Shown: positions 1 to 9,786, counted from the stretch's first letter. The stretch: DNA of 64,000 bases from Xenorhabdus beddingii (GCF_002127545.1 NZ_MUBK01000002.1:186001-250000); one strand, 5' to 3'. The notes: generated from the sequence alone by a model not told the origin. Numbers and translations are program-made.

Positions 1-1
1 A

Positions 2-949
2 GTTAAAGTACTGAAATTCGACCGTGAGCGTACTCGCGTATCTCTGGGTCTGAAACAATTGGGTGAAGATCCATGGGTAGCAATTGCTAAACGTTATCCA
101 GAAAGTACTAAACTGACTGGTCGCGTAACTAACCTGACTGACTACGGCTGCTTCGTTGAAATCGAAGAAGGCGTTGAAGGTCTGGTACACGTTTCAGAAA
201 TGGATTGGACCAACAAAAACATCCACCCATCCAAAGTTGTTAACGTGGGTGATGTTGTGGAAGTTATGGTTCTGGATATCGATGAAGAACGTCGTCGTAT
301 CTCCCTGGGTCTGAAACAGTGTAAATCTAACCCTTGGCAGCAATTTGCTGAGACTCACAACAAAAACGACCGTGTTGAAGGCAAAATCAAGTCTATCACT
401 GACTTCGGTATCTTCATCGGTCTGGACGGCGGCATCGACGGTCTGGTTCACCTGTCTGACATCTCCTGGAACGTTGCAGGTGAAGAAGCAGTTCGTGAAT
501 ACAAAAAAGGCGACGAAATTGCTGCTGTAGTTCTGCAAGTTGATGCAGAGCGTGAGCGCATCTCCCTGGGCATCAAACAATTGGCAGAAGATCCATTCAA
601 CAATTACCTGTCTGTAAACAAGAAAGGTGTAATTGTTACTGGTAAAGTCACTGCTGTTGATGCAAAAGGTGCTACAGTTGAATTAGCTGACGGCGTTGAA
701 GGTTACCTGCGTGCATCAGAAGCCACTCGTGATCGCGTTGAAGATGCAACTCAAGTTCTGAACGTTGGCGATGAAGTTGAAGCTAAATATGTTGGCGTTG
801 ATCGCAAAAACCGCGTAATCAACCTGTCTGTTCGTGCAAAAGACGAAGCTGATGAAAAAGATGCTATCGCTTCTGTGAACAAGCAAGAAGATACTAACTT
901 CGCTAACAACGCAATGGCTGAAGCTTTCAAAGCAGCTAAAGGCGAATAA
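2..949 (+). CDS. rpsA: 30S ribosomal protein S1, C-terminal part
   Basis: This is the 3' part of the gene; the open frame runs in from the left edge of the window, so the true start lies outside. S1 binds mRNA on the small ribosomal subunit and helps it load. The visible 315 residues hold successive S1 (OB-fold) repeats, recognisable by the recurring pattern G-x-V-x-x-(L/I)-x-D-(Y/F)-G followed by E/D-G-hydrophobic-x-G-L-(V/I)-H-x-S, with linkers ending in ISLGLKQ or ISLGIKQ. The last repeat is more divergent ([14 protein letters not shown]), and an acidic, Asn/Ala-rich tail follows. It is next to ihfB, as in other enterobacteria. The call is secure. Confidence 0.98.
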   Translation, partial: VKVLKFDRERTRVSLGLKQLGEDPWVAIAKRYPESTKLTGRVTNLTDYGCFVEIEEGVEGLVHVSEMDWTNKNIHPSKVVNVGDVVEVMVLDIDEERRRISLGLKQCKSNPWQQFAETHNKNDRVEGKIKSITDFGIFIGLDGGIDGLVHLSDISWNVAGEEAVREYKKGDEIAAVVLQVDAERERISLGIKQLAEDPFNNYLSVNKKGVIVTGKVTAVDAKGATVELADGVEGYLRASEATRDRVEDATQVLNVGDEVEAKYVGVDRKNRVINLSVRAKDEADEKDAIASVNKQEDTNFANNAMAEAFKAAKGE

Positions 950-965
950 TCTAAGTCAATAACGG

Positions 966-998
966 CGGGTAATATTTCGGAAACGATAATATTACCCG
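966..998 (+). terminator. hairpin between rpsA and ihfB
   Basis: An 11-base inverted repeat, CGGGTAATATT and AATATTACCCG, encloses a short inner stem with a GAAA loop. No T-tract follows, so it is more likely a 3'-end stabiliser or weak attenuator for rpsA than a strong terminator. ihfB starts 24 bases downstream. Confidence 0.5.
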
Positions 999-1022
999 AA
1001 TACGGTAGTTTAGGGAGGTACT

Positions 1023-1313
1023 ATGACCAAGTCTGAATTAATTGAAAGACTTGCAGAGCAACAATCTCACATGCCGGCTAAGGCCGTTGAAGATGCAGTG
1101 AAAGAAATGCTTGATCATATGGCAGAAACATTAGCCGCAGGTGAACGTATTGAAGTTCGCGGATTCGGCAGCTTTTCTCTTCACTACCGGGCTCCGCGTG
1201 TGGGTCGTAACCCTAAAACGGGTGACAAAGTGGAGTTGGACGGTAAATACGTTCCTCACTTCAAACCCGGTAAAGAGTTACGTGACCGCGTGAATATCTA
1301 TGGCGAGAGCTAG
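1023..1313 (+). CDS. ihfB: Integration host factor beta subunit
   Basis: This is the beta subunit of the IHF heterodimer, which binds and sharply bends DNA in transcription, replication and recombination. The 96-residue protein has the family length and begins [11 protein letters not shown]. The central [10 protein letters not shown] and the DNA-intercalating arm [12 protein letters not shown] are typical of the HU/IHF family. A strong ribosome binding site (GGGAGG) lies seven bases before the ATG. It sits directly after rpsA as in E. coli, and a terminator follows. Confidence 0.98.
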   Translation: MTKSELIERLAEQQSHMPAKAVEDAVKEMLDHMAETLAAGERIEVRGFGSFSLHYRAPRVGRNPKTGDKVELDGKYVPHFKPGKELRDRVNIYGES

Positions 1314-1342
1314 CAGATATCAGTTATTACTTAATTAAACTA

Positions 1343-1368
1343 ACGGCACCTCAGGGTGCCGTTTTTTC
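1343..1368 (+). terminator. rho-independent terminator of ihfB
   Basis: The stem ACGGCACC/GGTGCCGT has a TCAG loop and runs into TTTTTT. It lies 30 bases after the ihfB stop and marks the end of the conserved block before the RiPP operon. Confidence 0.9.
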
Positions 1369-1431
1369 TTTCCTAATTAGCGATTGAACTGACTTTGTGA
1401 TATTGAATTAATTTCGGCTAATGGTATTCAA

Positions 1432-2676
1432 CTATTGTTCAATCGTGGTTTCTTTTTTCATATGGGGGAAATTTTTAACAAAATAAAGGACACAAAATAA
1501 ACTTGCCAGTAGATTACCTAACATCATAAATTTAATAATATTGGCAATTGGGTTTTCATCAATGGAGAAAATAAATGACAATGGAATGCCAATAAATATT
1601 AATGACAATCTGAATAATGGTGGGATCTGTGACATACCATATACCCGCAGAGTCGAAATAAAGGCTTGGGCTATTCCATCAAATGCAATGACACCCATCG
1701 ATAAAATAAAATACTGAGTCAATAATTGATCTGCATGACCCAAATAAAGGTAAGGCAGTAGTGGGGAGATAAAATAAAATAAAAATGAGAAGGTCAAAAT
1801 ATATAGCATAGCTTGTTTAAGATAGCTAATGGTAACAGCTTTAACGTTATGATGATTTTTTGTCAATGAGATGGTCAACGATATTGCCATTCCAACAAAA
1901 ATGACAGAGATTGTATTCATGAAATTGAGAGTTAAACCGAAAAATGACGAATATTCTGTTTTCATATTGTTTGAAATATAGATAACCAGAAGAGATAAAC
2001 CTCCAGTGAAACAGAGACTGGTCACAGCACTACTTCTTCCTAATATTAAAATTTCCTGATTTAACCCCTCTACTTTTTTAGGTGATAATTTTATCTTTTG
2101 TTTTAAAAATAAATGGATCATAGGTAGTAGTATGAATAACCTGATAAGACAAGTTGATGTTGCAACGGCTATTGTGCTATCATTAATTAATTTAATAAAA
2201 ATATAATTCAAGAGAAGATTCGCGACCGCACTATATAGAGTAATTAGGAGTACTTTTTTTTCTAATTTAATGGTTTCTAATATATTAGAAAAACAGATTG
2301 AAATACAGAGTGGAAAAATGCTAATGCTTAGAATAAGATATGTTTTAAGGATCTCGATATTATGATGAACAATGGGCGCGGTGATTAGGCTGATAATGAA
2401 AAGACAGATAGCAAGATAGATTGAATATCTTAAAATTCCCTGAATATATTTTTCTCGTTCTTGATATTTAGATTTACCCATCACGATATTAATTCCAATA
2501 CTGAGCATAATTGATAAAATAACAAAGACCTGATTCAATTGTGCTGCAACAGAAAAATTTTTTACGTATTCATTTCCTTGATGTCCCAACATAATCATAT
2601 CGCAGAGAGGTAATGATAATGCAATAAAGCGGGTTGATGAGATGATAAGTGCTCTTGGAATAAAGTCACCGTTCAT
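1432..2676 (-). CDS. MATE-family exporter of the mov-like RiPP operon
   Basis: This 414-residue, highly hydrophobic protein has about twelve predicted membrane segments and the layout of MATE (multidrug and toxin extrusion) transporters. It is the last gene of the RiPP operon and probably exports the modified peptide, as the MATE protein MbnM does for methanobactins. I place the start at the ATG at 2676 (protein begins MNGDFIPRALI), which has GGAG seven bases upstream and overlaps the previous gene by 11 bases. A longer frame to 2748 has no such support. Base composition is AT-rich like the rest of the operon. MATE membership is inferred from fold pattern and context. Confidence 0.8.
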   Translation of the reverse strand: MNGDFIPRALIISSTRFIALSLPLCDMIMLGHQGNEYVKNFSVAAQLNQVFVILSIMLSIGINIVMGKSKYQEREKYIQGILRYSIYLAICLFIISLITAPIVHHNIEILKTYLILSISIFPLCISICFSNILETIKLEKKVLLITLYSAVANLLLNYIFIKLINDSTIAVATSTCLIRLFILLPMIHLFLKQKIKLSPKKVEGLNQEILILGRSSAVTSLCFTGGLSLLVIYISNNMKTEYSSFFGLTLNFMNTISVIFVGMAISLTISLTKNHHNVKAVTISYLKQAMLYILTFSFLFYFISPLLPYLYLGHADQLLTQYFILSMGVIAFDGIAQAFISTLRVYGMSQIPPLFRLSLIFIGIPLSFIFSIDENPIANIIKFMMLGNLLASLFCVLYFVKNFPHMKKETTIEQ

Positions 2677-3208
2677 TTTTATTCTCCGGACATTTAGGAA
2701 TGTCATCATCTTCTTGAAGCTCCCATAAAAGGAAGTCATGATTGCCAATAGGATAATTATTTTTATCTATTTCTATATAAAAGACTTCACGGAATTGGTC
2801 TGCTTGCGTTGATTTTTTTGCACCGAATAATTTATTATTTATTTCGCCATATAAAATTAAGATCGTTATTTTTTTTGATTTATTCATGTATGTCCATTGT
2901 GAGCAAGAAAGAAATAATAACTCTTCTTTTATTTTTATTCCTACAGGTACATTAGTTTTATTAAAATATTTAATCAGGGATAAACCTATACGCCAATCTG
3001 TATGTTCATGGTGTTTATAACACCACGAAACAAATTTATAATAAGTATTATTATCATCAATGTTAAAGTGATGGATAATATCTGGAGACACGCTTTTTAT
3101 CAGATACCTAGAGGCATCAATGATTAAATCTCGGAATTGTATTTCCAATGAACTCATGGAATGACTGTTAGCAGGATGAATAACAGATTTATAAAATATC
3201 TCACGCAT
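2666..3208 (-). CDS. movC: MbnC-like partner protein (RiPP recognition element)
   Basis: This 180-residue soluble protein has no obvious signal peptide or membrane segment. Its position directly after the MbnB-like oxygenase, its size (MbnC proteins are about 180-200 residues) and the operon content identify it as the MbnC/MovC-type partner, which in characterised systems binds the precursor leader and forms a complex with the MNIO enzyme. The sequence alone does not show a clear domain; the call rests mainly on context. Its start overlaps the end of the upstream gene by 8 bases and its end overlaps the exporter start, so the three genes are probably translationally coupled. Confidence 0.72.
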   Translation of the reverse strand: MREIFYKSVIHPANSHSMSSLEIQFRDLIIDASRYLIKSVSPDIIHHFNIDDNNTYYKFVSWCYKHHEHTDWRIGLSLIKYFNKTNVPVGIKIKEELLFLSCSQWTYMNKSKKITILILYGEINNKLFGAKKSTQADQFREVFYIEIDKNNYPIGNHDFLLWELQEDDDIPKCPENKNER

Positions 3209-3986
3209 GAAAATACCTACTGACTGATTTTATGTCCTGAGACCAATCTGATATATTGAAATTGTCATCACGCTCTACAGAAATTGTTTCAATATTATTA
3301 GATTGTATAATTTGTTCAAGAAATTTTTCAGATTCTAAATCAATACAGGTGTTGTGTGTGTCTCTGAAAAAGTTTCCTATGGTGCAAGGCTCGAAACCTG
3401 CAATGTGATAGTGCCGTGTATTAGATAATAGAGGAAACCAGTTTTCTTTTAATTCATTTCCATTTTTTTCAGCAACTACAGCGTTTGAAATGTCAAAGAG
3501 CAATTGGCAGTTAGTTTCATTTATTAAACGATGATAGAATGATGATTGATAATTTTCTTGGAGGATCACAGATGGGTAATTTTCTAAAAATAATGAAGTA
3601 TCTAACATTGATTGCCACAAGGTTATTTTATTACTCACCCAGTTAAAATGTCGCTCATAGTTTACTTCTAGCATTTGTGATGTTGCTTGATTTTCTATAA
3701 AGAATAGACCAATATGATCAGAAACATAAATAGGATTCAGAACCTTTGCTAATTTTCTTACTAATTTTGCTATTTCATACAGATGTATTTCAGAACGATG
3801 TAAAAATTGTGAATTCATGATGTGAAATGCACAGCGTCTTCCGTTCAAAATTTTCAATATTGAATCCGGATTTGTATTAAGAAAATTGTCAATCATTATT
3901 TCAATGAAATCGACGTGATTTTTTTCTAAAATTTCTATCAAAACAGGTAATTCTCGTTGACCAGACCAATTAACTCCTATTTTCAT
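3201..3986 (-). CDS. movB: MbnB-like multinuclear iron oxygenase (DUF692/MNIO)
   Basis: This is a TIM-barrel DUF692 enzyme of 261 residues, the size of MbnB. Characterised homologues use an iron cluster to turn a cysteine and the preceding residue of the precursor into an oxazolone/thioamide pair. Candidate metal ligands are spaced as in the family: His55, Asp90-His91, Glu135-Asn136, Asp165, His194 (in HYHIAG), Asp209/His211 and Glu238. The start is the ATG at 3986, which has GAGGAG seven bases upstream and gives the family N terminus MKIGVNW; the frame stays open to 4136 but that part is out-of-frame sequence of the upstream gene. It overlaps movX by 17 bases. The expected substrate is the precursor encoded at 5135-5206. 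Confidence 0.86.
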   Translation of the reverse strand: MKIGVNWSGQRELPVLIEILEKNHVDFIEIMIDNFLNTNPDSILKILNGRRCAFHIMNSQFLHRSEIHLYEIAKLVRKLAKVLNPIYVSDHIGLFFIENQATSQMLEVNYERHFNWVSNKITLWQSMLDTSLFLENYPSVILQENYQSSFYHRLINETNCQLLFDISNAVVAEKNGNELKENWFPLLSNTRHYHIAGFEPCTIGNFFRDTHNTCIDLESEKFLEQIIQSNNIETISVERDDNFNISDWSQDIKSVSRYFHA

Positions 3987-5073
3987 ATTGTATCTCCTCA
4001 ATGAATGCAGAAAATGAGTGAATAAAATATTGTGATTTACTGGCAATGATCGTATCCATTTCATCTTCAGAAAGTGAAATGCGATATCCTTTTTTTTCAA
4101 TATGATGGAACCAAGCATTGAATAATTCAGATTCATTGAAGTGAAGTTGATCTACAATTTCATAAAAATTTTCAATATCACTTTTAATGATTTTTTTTAG
4201 GTAATTTTTGGCATACTTTAATGGACTAAGATTTTTAGTCTCATTTGTTTTAAGGTTATGAATTATTTCTTCTAAGAGCAAAAAATCTCTATCATAGATA
4301 TATTGTTTGTGTTTCCATTCTGTATTACTATGCTCAATGTTAATATAAATATCCTTATTGAGTAAATTTAAATCGAGAATTTGTTTTAATATGTCCCATA
4401 CCATTGTAGGTACTGCACTACCATGGCCATCATGTAATGTTCCATCGTTTCCAATATGAATCCCAGAGAGGTGAAGTTCAATCACTTTTTCCCAAGTAAT
4501 GAAACCTATTAATAATTCAGGAGATATTTCATTATTTTTGCAGTCAATAATTAAGTGGGATAAATCAATGATAGCTTTTGCTTCGGATAAAGCTAATATC
4601 CGGTTGAAGCTTTTCCAATTAGTGTAAATTTCTTTCGGTGAGGATGAATAGAAATTTGCGTTTTCTATCCATATCTCTTTTCCTGTATTCTCCTGTGCTT
4701 TTTTTATGAATCTAATCGCATTTTTTTCTTTTTCTTTTGACATTTTATAATGTGATGAAAACCCAAGTTTACCTATATTTTCACATCGATCCCCACAGAG
4801 ATGAAAGCCTATGCTTTTGATCCTTACATCTTCTTTTATAGGAACTAATTTCTCTTGAATAAATGCATCTTGATGTGAAATACATTCGGTAATAGGTGAT
4901 CTCGAAACATGCAGAGAAAGTGATAGATTATCATTGAAATGCACAGAATTGGATTTTTCTTTAAAAATTTTTTTGTAGGCCAAAAAACCTAGTTCCATGA
5001 GGTTAACATTTTTGTGAATTTTCAATGCGTTATTTTCAAATGCAGGATTAAAACTGCATGCTAACTTCATCAT
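3970..5073 (-). CDS. movX: Second MNIO enzyme, MovX-like (C-terminal amide-forming)
   Basis: This 367-residue protein is a second, longer DUF692-type TIM barrel. Family-like metal-binding patches appear in order: GFHLCGD, EIWIENANFY, IIDLSHLI, ELHLSGIH, LHDGHGSAVP and INIEHSN. An extra C-terminal region of about 90 residues follows. In the Vibrio mov operon the second MNIO cleaves the N-C-alpha bond of the penultimate Asn to leave a C-terminally amidated peptide; the same role is inferred here because the precursor also ends Asn-Lys. It is the first gene after the precursor and has a strong AAGGAG site before the ATG at 5073 (an ATG directly after it is an alternative start). Confidence 0.8.
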   Translation of the reverse strand: MMKLACSFNPAFENNALKIHKNVNLMELGFLAYKKIFKEKSNSVHFNDNLSLSLHVSRSPITECISHQDAFIQEKLVPIKEDVRIKSIGFHLCGDRCENIGKLGFSSHYKMSKEKEKNAIRFIKKAQENTGKEIWIENANFYSSSPKEIYTNWKSFNRILALSEAKAIIDLSHLIIDCKNNEISPELLIGFITWEKVIELHLSGIHIGNDGTLHDGHGSAVPTMVWDILKQILDLNLLNKDIYINIEHSNTEWKHKQYIYDRDFLLLEEIIHNLKTNETKNLSPLKYAKNYLKKIIKSDIENFYEIVDQLHFNESELFNAWFHHIEKKGYRISLSEDEMDTIIASKSQYFIHSFSAFIEEIQYENRS

Positions 5074-5089
5074 TTCTTATCTCCTTTAT

Positions 5090-5122
5090 AAATCCTCCCC
5101 GTAGTTAATCTAGGGAGGATTT
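5090..5122 (-). terminator. intra-operon hairpin between precursor and movX
   Basis: Perfect 10-base arms AAATCCTCCC and GGGAGGATTT flank a 13-base loop. It lies 12 bases after the precursor stop and just before the movX ribosome binding site. There is no U-tract, so it probably acts as a stabiliser or attenuator that raises precursor expression relative to the enzymes, as is common in RiPP operons (inference). Confidence 0.6.
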
Positions 5123-5134
5123 AGTACCTATATT

Positions 5135-5206
5135 CTATTTATTATAACTAGCACAAGTGCTCTCTTTATCTTTAACTTTAACGACAACTTTAATTGTATT
5201 TTTCAT
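5135..5206 (-). CDS. movA: Precursor peptide of a methanobactin-like (mov-type) RiPP
   Basis: This 23-codon gene is the substrate for the adjacent enzymes. The peptide has a basic, Val/Lys-rich leader, MKNTIKVVVKVKDKE, and a C-terminal part, STCASYNK. It contains one cysteine (Cys18), preceded by Thr17, and a penultimate Asn22. These are the residues modified in the Vibrio mov system: oxazolone/thioamide at Thr-Cys and chain cleavage at the penultimate Asn. The length of 23 residues is also the same. A ribosome binding site, AGGAA, lies 8 bases before the ATG. It is the promoter-proximal gene of the operon and is short enough to be missed by standard gene callers. Confidence 0.88.
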   Translation of the reverse strand: MKNTIKVVVKVKDKESTCASYNK

Positions 5207-5605
5207 AGTCTAATTTCCTAGATTGGTTCATATATAGTAGAAATGTAATTTAAAGACTTTTGGTTAAAATAACCACAACAAAATGTATCCAAATAGTCAT
5301 TAACTTTCAAGTGATTTTTGGTGTTTTTTTAATATGTTTTTAATTTAGTTATAACAACGTGTTATCGATTTTATATTATGCTTGCGTTTTTTAAATCCAC
5401 AATCTATGAGTAGTAAGCCATTCATTATTCAAACTATGCTGAAAATAGCACGGATAGTTCGGTTGATTACATTTATTCTTCCACTTGCGATAACCTTCAC
5501 ATTTCTGTGTAACTGTTTATTGTTCTGAAATAAATTTGCGAAACCTTTCCCAAATAAACATCATCTGGCTGGTAACAGGATAGAAAATCAAATAGTTTTC
5601 TCTGT
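5207..5605. promoter_or_regulatory. divergent intergenic region, mov operon and comEC
   Basis: About 400 AT-rich bases without a convincing gene. On the minus strand, about 25-55 bases before the precursor start, there is a weak -10-like TATATA (5231-5236) and a palindrome TGGTTA-aaa-TAACCA (5261-5275) placed where an operator or activator site would be expected. I found no clear -35 match and no recognisable Fur or copper-regulator box. The region must also hold the start signals of comEC on the plus strand. Confidence 0.4.
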
Positions 5606-7999
5606 GTGAATGGAGTTTTGATGCAGGAGCATAAAAGGATGCAGAGGGCTATTTCATTTATCTTTACTTATTTATTCGCTATTTGGCGAAAACCGACGCC
5701 GATTATCAGTCTGAATTTGGCGGCATTAGCCATCGTATTGGGAATTTTTCCCTTATTATTCCTTGCCGAACTTCCGCAACAAAAAATTATCCACTACCTG
5801 ATTTTTCTGGCATTTTTCCTATGGTTTCTTCCTTATAAAACAATACGACTAATAGCATTAGGATTATGGGTGTTTATATTCGGATGTTGGCACGCTCATA
5901 ACATATTGACGCAAATAACTTATTTCAGCGAAACTTCCCGCAGCGCAATAGTTATTATTGATAGCGTATCGTTGGAAAGTCAAACCGGGGAAACCGCTAA
6001 ACAGGATAAAAATAAACAGGTTCGTTATCGTATTAGACTGATTGAAAGTAATGGGAAATATATATTTCCAGCTCTATACGCATCAGTATCATGGAACTCT
6101 CAGGTATTGCTGTGTGCGGGTCAGAAATGGCAGGTGACGATGAAACTTCGGCCTGTTCATGCCCAATTAAATCAGGGTAGTTATGATAACCAACGATATT
6201 CACTGTCTATCCGTCAGCCGTTGAATGGTCAAATTATTGCGGCAAAACCACTTAATAAGAACTGTAGCCTGCGACAAAACGTGATTAATAAATTGTTACC
6301 AGAAATTCAGCCGCTAAAACAAGCTGGTATCGCGTTAGCGCTTTCGTTTGGTGAACGAACGTGGTTGGATAAATCGACCCGAGAGCTATTACAGCAAACA
6401 GGTATTGCACATCTGATGGCAATTTCAGGGTTACATATTGCCATGGCCAGTTTATTTGGCTGGAGTTTTGCAAGGATGGCACAATGCTTTTTTCCGGCAA
6501 AATGGATTGGATTTCGTTTCCCATTAATGATGGGCTGGTTAATGGCAATGTTTTACGGGTGGTTGTCAGGTTGGGGAATTCCTGCTATTCGCGCCATATT
6601 GGGGCTAACCCTGTGGGTTTATTTACGCTGTAAAAGCCGGTTTTGTTTTTCATGGCAATGGGCTTTGTGGAGTGCGGCACTGATCTTATTTTTTGATCCC
6701 TTGGCGATACTCTCTGACAGCTTCTGGCTTTCATTCACTGCGGTAATGGCGCTGTTATTTTGGTATCACTGGATTCCTTTGCCAGAAAAAATGCGCCATG
6801 GCTGGAAATGGGTCTGGCTGCGTGGATTACATATGCAGTTGGGAATGATGTTAATGTTGTTGCCGTTGCAGCTTTTGTTATTTCAGGGCGTTAATATTGC
6901 ATCATTGGCGGCTAATTTATGGGCTGTTCCGATAGTCTCTTTTTTATCTGTGCCATTGGTGATGTTGGGGATCGTTTGTCTCTTTCTCCCGGTTATCCAA
7001 CCGTTTTTATGGCAACTGGTTGATTACAGTATTTCACTTGCTTTAATGCCTCTACCTGCTTTAACGCATTCATGGATTGAAACAGGGCATTATCCTGTCG
7101 TTATGACACTTGCGGGCTGGTTTTTGGTGGTGATTTGGCGTTTAGGGTGGTGGAAATCGTATAAATGGCTGTTGGGCGTCTCTATTGGCATTATTGCTTG
7201 TTATTCAAAACGTTCTGATGAGCATCAGTGGCGTTTTTCAATGCTGGATATCGGTCATGGACTGGCAGTCGTGATTGATAGGGGAGGAAAGGCGATCATC
7301 TTTGATACCGGTAATCGCTGGGAAACGGGCAGTATGGCAGAAAAGGTGATTGTGCCTTATTTGCGCTGGCACCGATTAACGCCAGAACAAATCATCCTGA
7401 GTCATGACCATTTGGATCATATGGGAGGAGCAGAATATCTTAATGAAAAATATCCTGATGTCCCAATGAGAAGCCCTTTGTTGGGTCGTACTCACTTGCC
7501 TTGTGTCCGTGGTGAACAATGGACATGGCAGGGATTGACTTTTAACGTTCTCTGGCCGCCGGAAAAAACGGCGATTGTTGGCAATAATCAATCTTGTGTG
7601 ATCCGCATTGATGATGGCAGTCACAGTCTATTATTAACGGGAGACTTAGAAAAGCAGGGGGAATATCGTTTGTCCGAGCTTGAGAAGAAGCATCTGAATG
7701 CCACTATACTGCAAGTTCCCCATCATGGGAGTAATACCTCTTCTAGCGGGATGTTTATACGTAAGGTGATGCCTCAATATGCTTTGGTTTCGGTAGCACG
7801 CTATAGCCCGTGGAGATTGCCTTCCGCAAAAGTGAAACAACGTTATAAAAGTACTGGGGTTGAGTGGCATAGCACGGCTGTTTCCGGTCAAATAACGGGT
7901 TATTTTTATCGTGATCACATTAAATTAGAAGGTTATAGACAACAAATAGTGTCACGGTGGTATCATCAGTGGTTTGGTATTCGCGGTGATCATGAGTAG
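5606..7999 (+). CDS. comEC: ComEC/Rec2-family DNA uptake channel protein
   Basis: This is the inner-membrane channel that in competent bacteria carries single-stranded DNA into the cytoplasm; the E. coli homologue is YcaI. The 797-residue protein has an N-terminal hydrophobic region and DUF4131-like part, the central competence domain with many membrane helices ([16 protein letters not shown] and [13 protein letters not shown] are typical), and a C-terminal metallo-beta-lactamase-like domain ([31 protein letters not shown]). It ends WYHQWFG, as in E. coli. The start at 5606 is uncertain: about 25 residues extend beyond the E. coli N terminus. It precedes msbA, as in enterobacteria, and sxy, the competence regulator, is also in this window. 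Confidence 0.93.
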   Translation: MNGVLMQEHKRMQRAISFIFTYLFAIWRKPTPIISLNLAALAIVLGIFPLLFLAELPQQKIIHYLIFLAFFLWFLPYKTIRLIALGLWVFIFGCWHAHNILTQITYFSETSRSAIVIIDSVSLESQTGETAKQDKNKQVRYRIRLIESNGKYIFPALYASVSWNSQVLLCAGQKWQVTMKLRPVHAQLNQGSYDNQRYSLSIRQPLNGQIIAAKPLNKNCSLRQNVINKLLPEIQPLKQAGIALALSFGERTWLDKSTRELLQQTGIAHLMAISGLHIAMASLFGWSFARMAQCFFPAKWIGFRFPLMMGWLMAMFYGWLSGWGIPAIRAILGLTLWVYLRCKSRFCFSWQWALWSAALILFFDPLAILSDSFWLSFTAVMALLFWYHWIPLPEKMRHGWKWVWLRGLHMQLGMMLMLLPLQLLLFQGVNIASLAANLWAVPIVSFLSVPLVMLGIVCLFLPVIQPFLWQLVDYSISLALMPLPALTHSWIETGHYPVVMTLAGWFLVVIWRLGWWKSYKWLLGVSIGIIACYSKRSDEHQWRFSMLDIGHGLAVVIDRGGKAIIFDTGNRWETGSMAEKVIVPYLRWHRLTPEQIILSHDHLDHMGGAEYLNEKYPDVPMRSPLLGRTHLPCVRGEQWTWQGLTFNVLWPPEKTAIVGNNQSCVIRIDDGSHSLLLTGDLEKQGEYRLSELEKKHLNATILQVPHHGSNTSSSGMFIRKVMPQYALVSVARYSPWRLPSAKVKQRYKSTGVEWHSTAVSGQITGYFYRDHIKLEGYRQQIVSRWYHQWFGIRGDHE

Positions 8000-8036
8000 A
8001 ATGACCCGCTATTTCTTTTGGTTTGGTAACTCAATA

Positions 8037-9782
8037 ATGAATGATAAAGACCTTTCTACCTGGCAGACCTTTCGCCGATTGTGGCCGATCATTACACCTT
8101 TTAAGGTCGGGCTGTTAGTTGCGGCGGTTGCACTAATTATTAATGCTGCCGGTGATACATTAATGCTCTCCTTGTTGAAACCTTTGCTGGATGAGGGATT
8201 TGGCAAGGCAGACTTTAGTGTATTGAAATGGATGCCGCTAGTTGTTATTGGGTTGATGCTGTTGCGTGGGCTATCTGGTTTTGTATCAAGTTATTGCATC
8301 TCCTGGGTATCCGGTAAAGTGGTTATGCAGATGCGTCGGCGCCTGTTCAACCATATGATGGGGATGCCCGTTTCCTTTTTTGACCAGCAATCCACGGGAA
8401 CCTTGCTTTCTCGTATCACATATGACTCAGAACAGGTTGCGTCTTCTTCCTCTGGCGCGTTGGTGACTGTCGTCAGGGAAGGGGCATCAATCATTGGCCT
8501 GTTTATCCTGATGTTCTATTACAGTTGGGAACTTTCCCTCATTTTGATTGTGATCGCGCCAATCGTTGCGGGTGTGATTCGCCTTGTTTCCGTGCGTTTT
8601 CGTAATATCAGTAAAAATATGCAGAGCAGCATGGGAATGGTGACAACCAGCGCCGAACAGATGTTGAAAGGGCATAAGGAAGTTTTAATTTTTGGCGGTC
8701 AACAAGTTGAAACCAAACGTTTCAATAAAGTCAGCAACCATATGCGTCAACAAGGCATGAAAATGGTTTCTGCTGATTCGATTTCAGACCCGATTATTCA
8801 GCTTATTGCTTCGTTTGCACTGGCATTTATCTTGTATGCGGCCAGTTTCCCTGAAATTATGGGGGCGTTGACAGCAGGGAAGATTACCGTTGTGTTTTCC
8901 TCCATGATTGCCCTGATGCGTCCATTGAAGTCCCTGACTAACGTCAATGCTCAATTCCAACGCGGTATGGCTGCGTGTCAGACCTTATTTACTATCTTGG
9001 ATATGGAACAGGAAAAAGATGACGGTAAGTTGGAAGTCAAAAAGGCAAAAGGCAATATTGAATTCCGTGATGTCACTTTCTGTTATCCCACCAAAGATCA
9101 TCCTGCCCTGAAAAAGATCTCAATGACCATTCCGGCAGGAAAAATGATCGCATTGGTTGGGCGTTCAGGGTCAGGTAAATCGACAATTGCCAATCTCCTC
9201 ACTCGCTTTTATGACGTGAGTGAGGGAGAAATTAGCTTGGATGGTCATGACCTGCGTGAATATACGTTGGCCTCATTGCGCAATCAAATTGCACTGGTAT
9301 CGCAAAATGTGCACCTGTTTAACGATACGGTTGCCAATAACATAGCCTATGCCAGCGAAGGGCAATTCAGTCGGGAAGAAATCGAAAGAGCGGCGGAAAT
9401 GGCCTATGCAATGGACTTTATCAAAAAAATGGATCATGGTCTTGATACCATGATAGGTGAAAATGGTGTCTTGCTTTCCGGTGGTCAACGCCAGCGTATT
9501 GCTATTGCCCGTGCGTTATTGCGTGATTCGCCGATCCTGATTCTGGATGAAGCCACTTCAGCGTTGGATACTGAATCTGAACGGGCAATTCAAGCTGCAC
9601 TCGATGAATTGCAGAAAAACAGAACTTCACTGGTGATTGCTCACCGTCTTTCTACCATCGAAAATGCGGATGAAATCATCGTCATTGAAGATGGCAATAT
9701 CATAGAAAGAGGTCATCATTCTACCCTGTTGCAACGCGGAGGTGCGTATGCACAATTACATCGGATGCAGTTTGGTCAATGA
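8037..9782 (+). CDS. msbA: Lipid A/phospholipid flippase, ABC transporter
   Basis: This homodimeric inner-membrane ABC exporter flips lipid A-core from the inner to the outer leaflet, an essential step in LPS assembly. From the chosen ATG at 8037 the protein is 581 residues (E. coli 582) and starts [17 protein letters not shown] like MsbA; the frame is open further upstream to 7974 but that part has no counterpart. Six membrane helices are followed by the ATPase domain with Walker A (GRSGSGKST), signature LSGGQRQR, Walker B ([12 protein letters not shown]) and the switch histidine in AHRLST. No strong ribosome binding site is visible. lpxK follows after 48 bases, and the pair is probably co-transcribed. 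Confidence 0.97.
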   Translation: MNDKDLSTWQTFRRLWPIITPFKVGLLVAAVALIINAAGDTLMLSLLKPLLDEGFGKADFSVLKWMPLVVIGLMLLRGLSGFVSSYCISWVSGKVVMQMRRRLFNHMMGMPVSFFDQQSTGTLLSRITYDSEQVASSSSGALVTVVREGASIIGLFILMFYYSWELSLILIVIAPIVAGVIRLVSVRFRNISKNMQSSMGMVTTSAEQMLKGHKEVLIFGGQQVETKRFNKVSNHMRQQGMKMVSADSISDPIIQLIASFALAFILYAASFPEIMGALTAGKITVVFSSMIALMRPLKSLTNVNAQFQRGMAACQTLFTILDMEQEKDDGKLEVKKAKGNIEFRDVTFCYPTKDHPALKKISMTIPAGKMIALVGRSGSGKSTIANLLTRFYDVSEGEISLDGHDLREYTLASLRNQIALVSQNVHLFNDTVANNIAYASEGQFSREEIERAAEMAYAMDFIKKMDHGLDTMIGENGVLLSGGQRQRIAIARALLRDSPILILDEATSALDTESERAIQAALDELQKNRTSLVIAHRLSTIENADEIIVIEDGNIIERGHHSTLLQRGGAYAQLHRMQFGQ

Positions 9783-9786
9783 TTAA

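Noticed and set aside
3987-4136. 50-codon N-terminal extension of the MbnB-like protein
   Set aside because: It overlaps movX in another frame; the family N terminus MKIG and a strong ribosome binding site mark the start at 3986.
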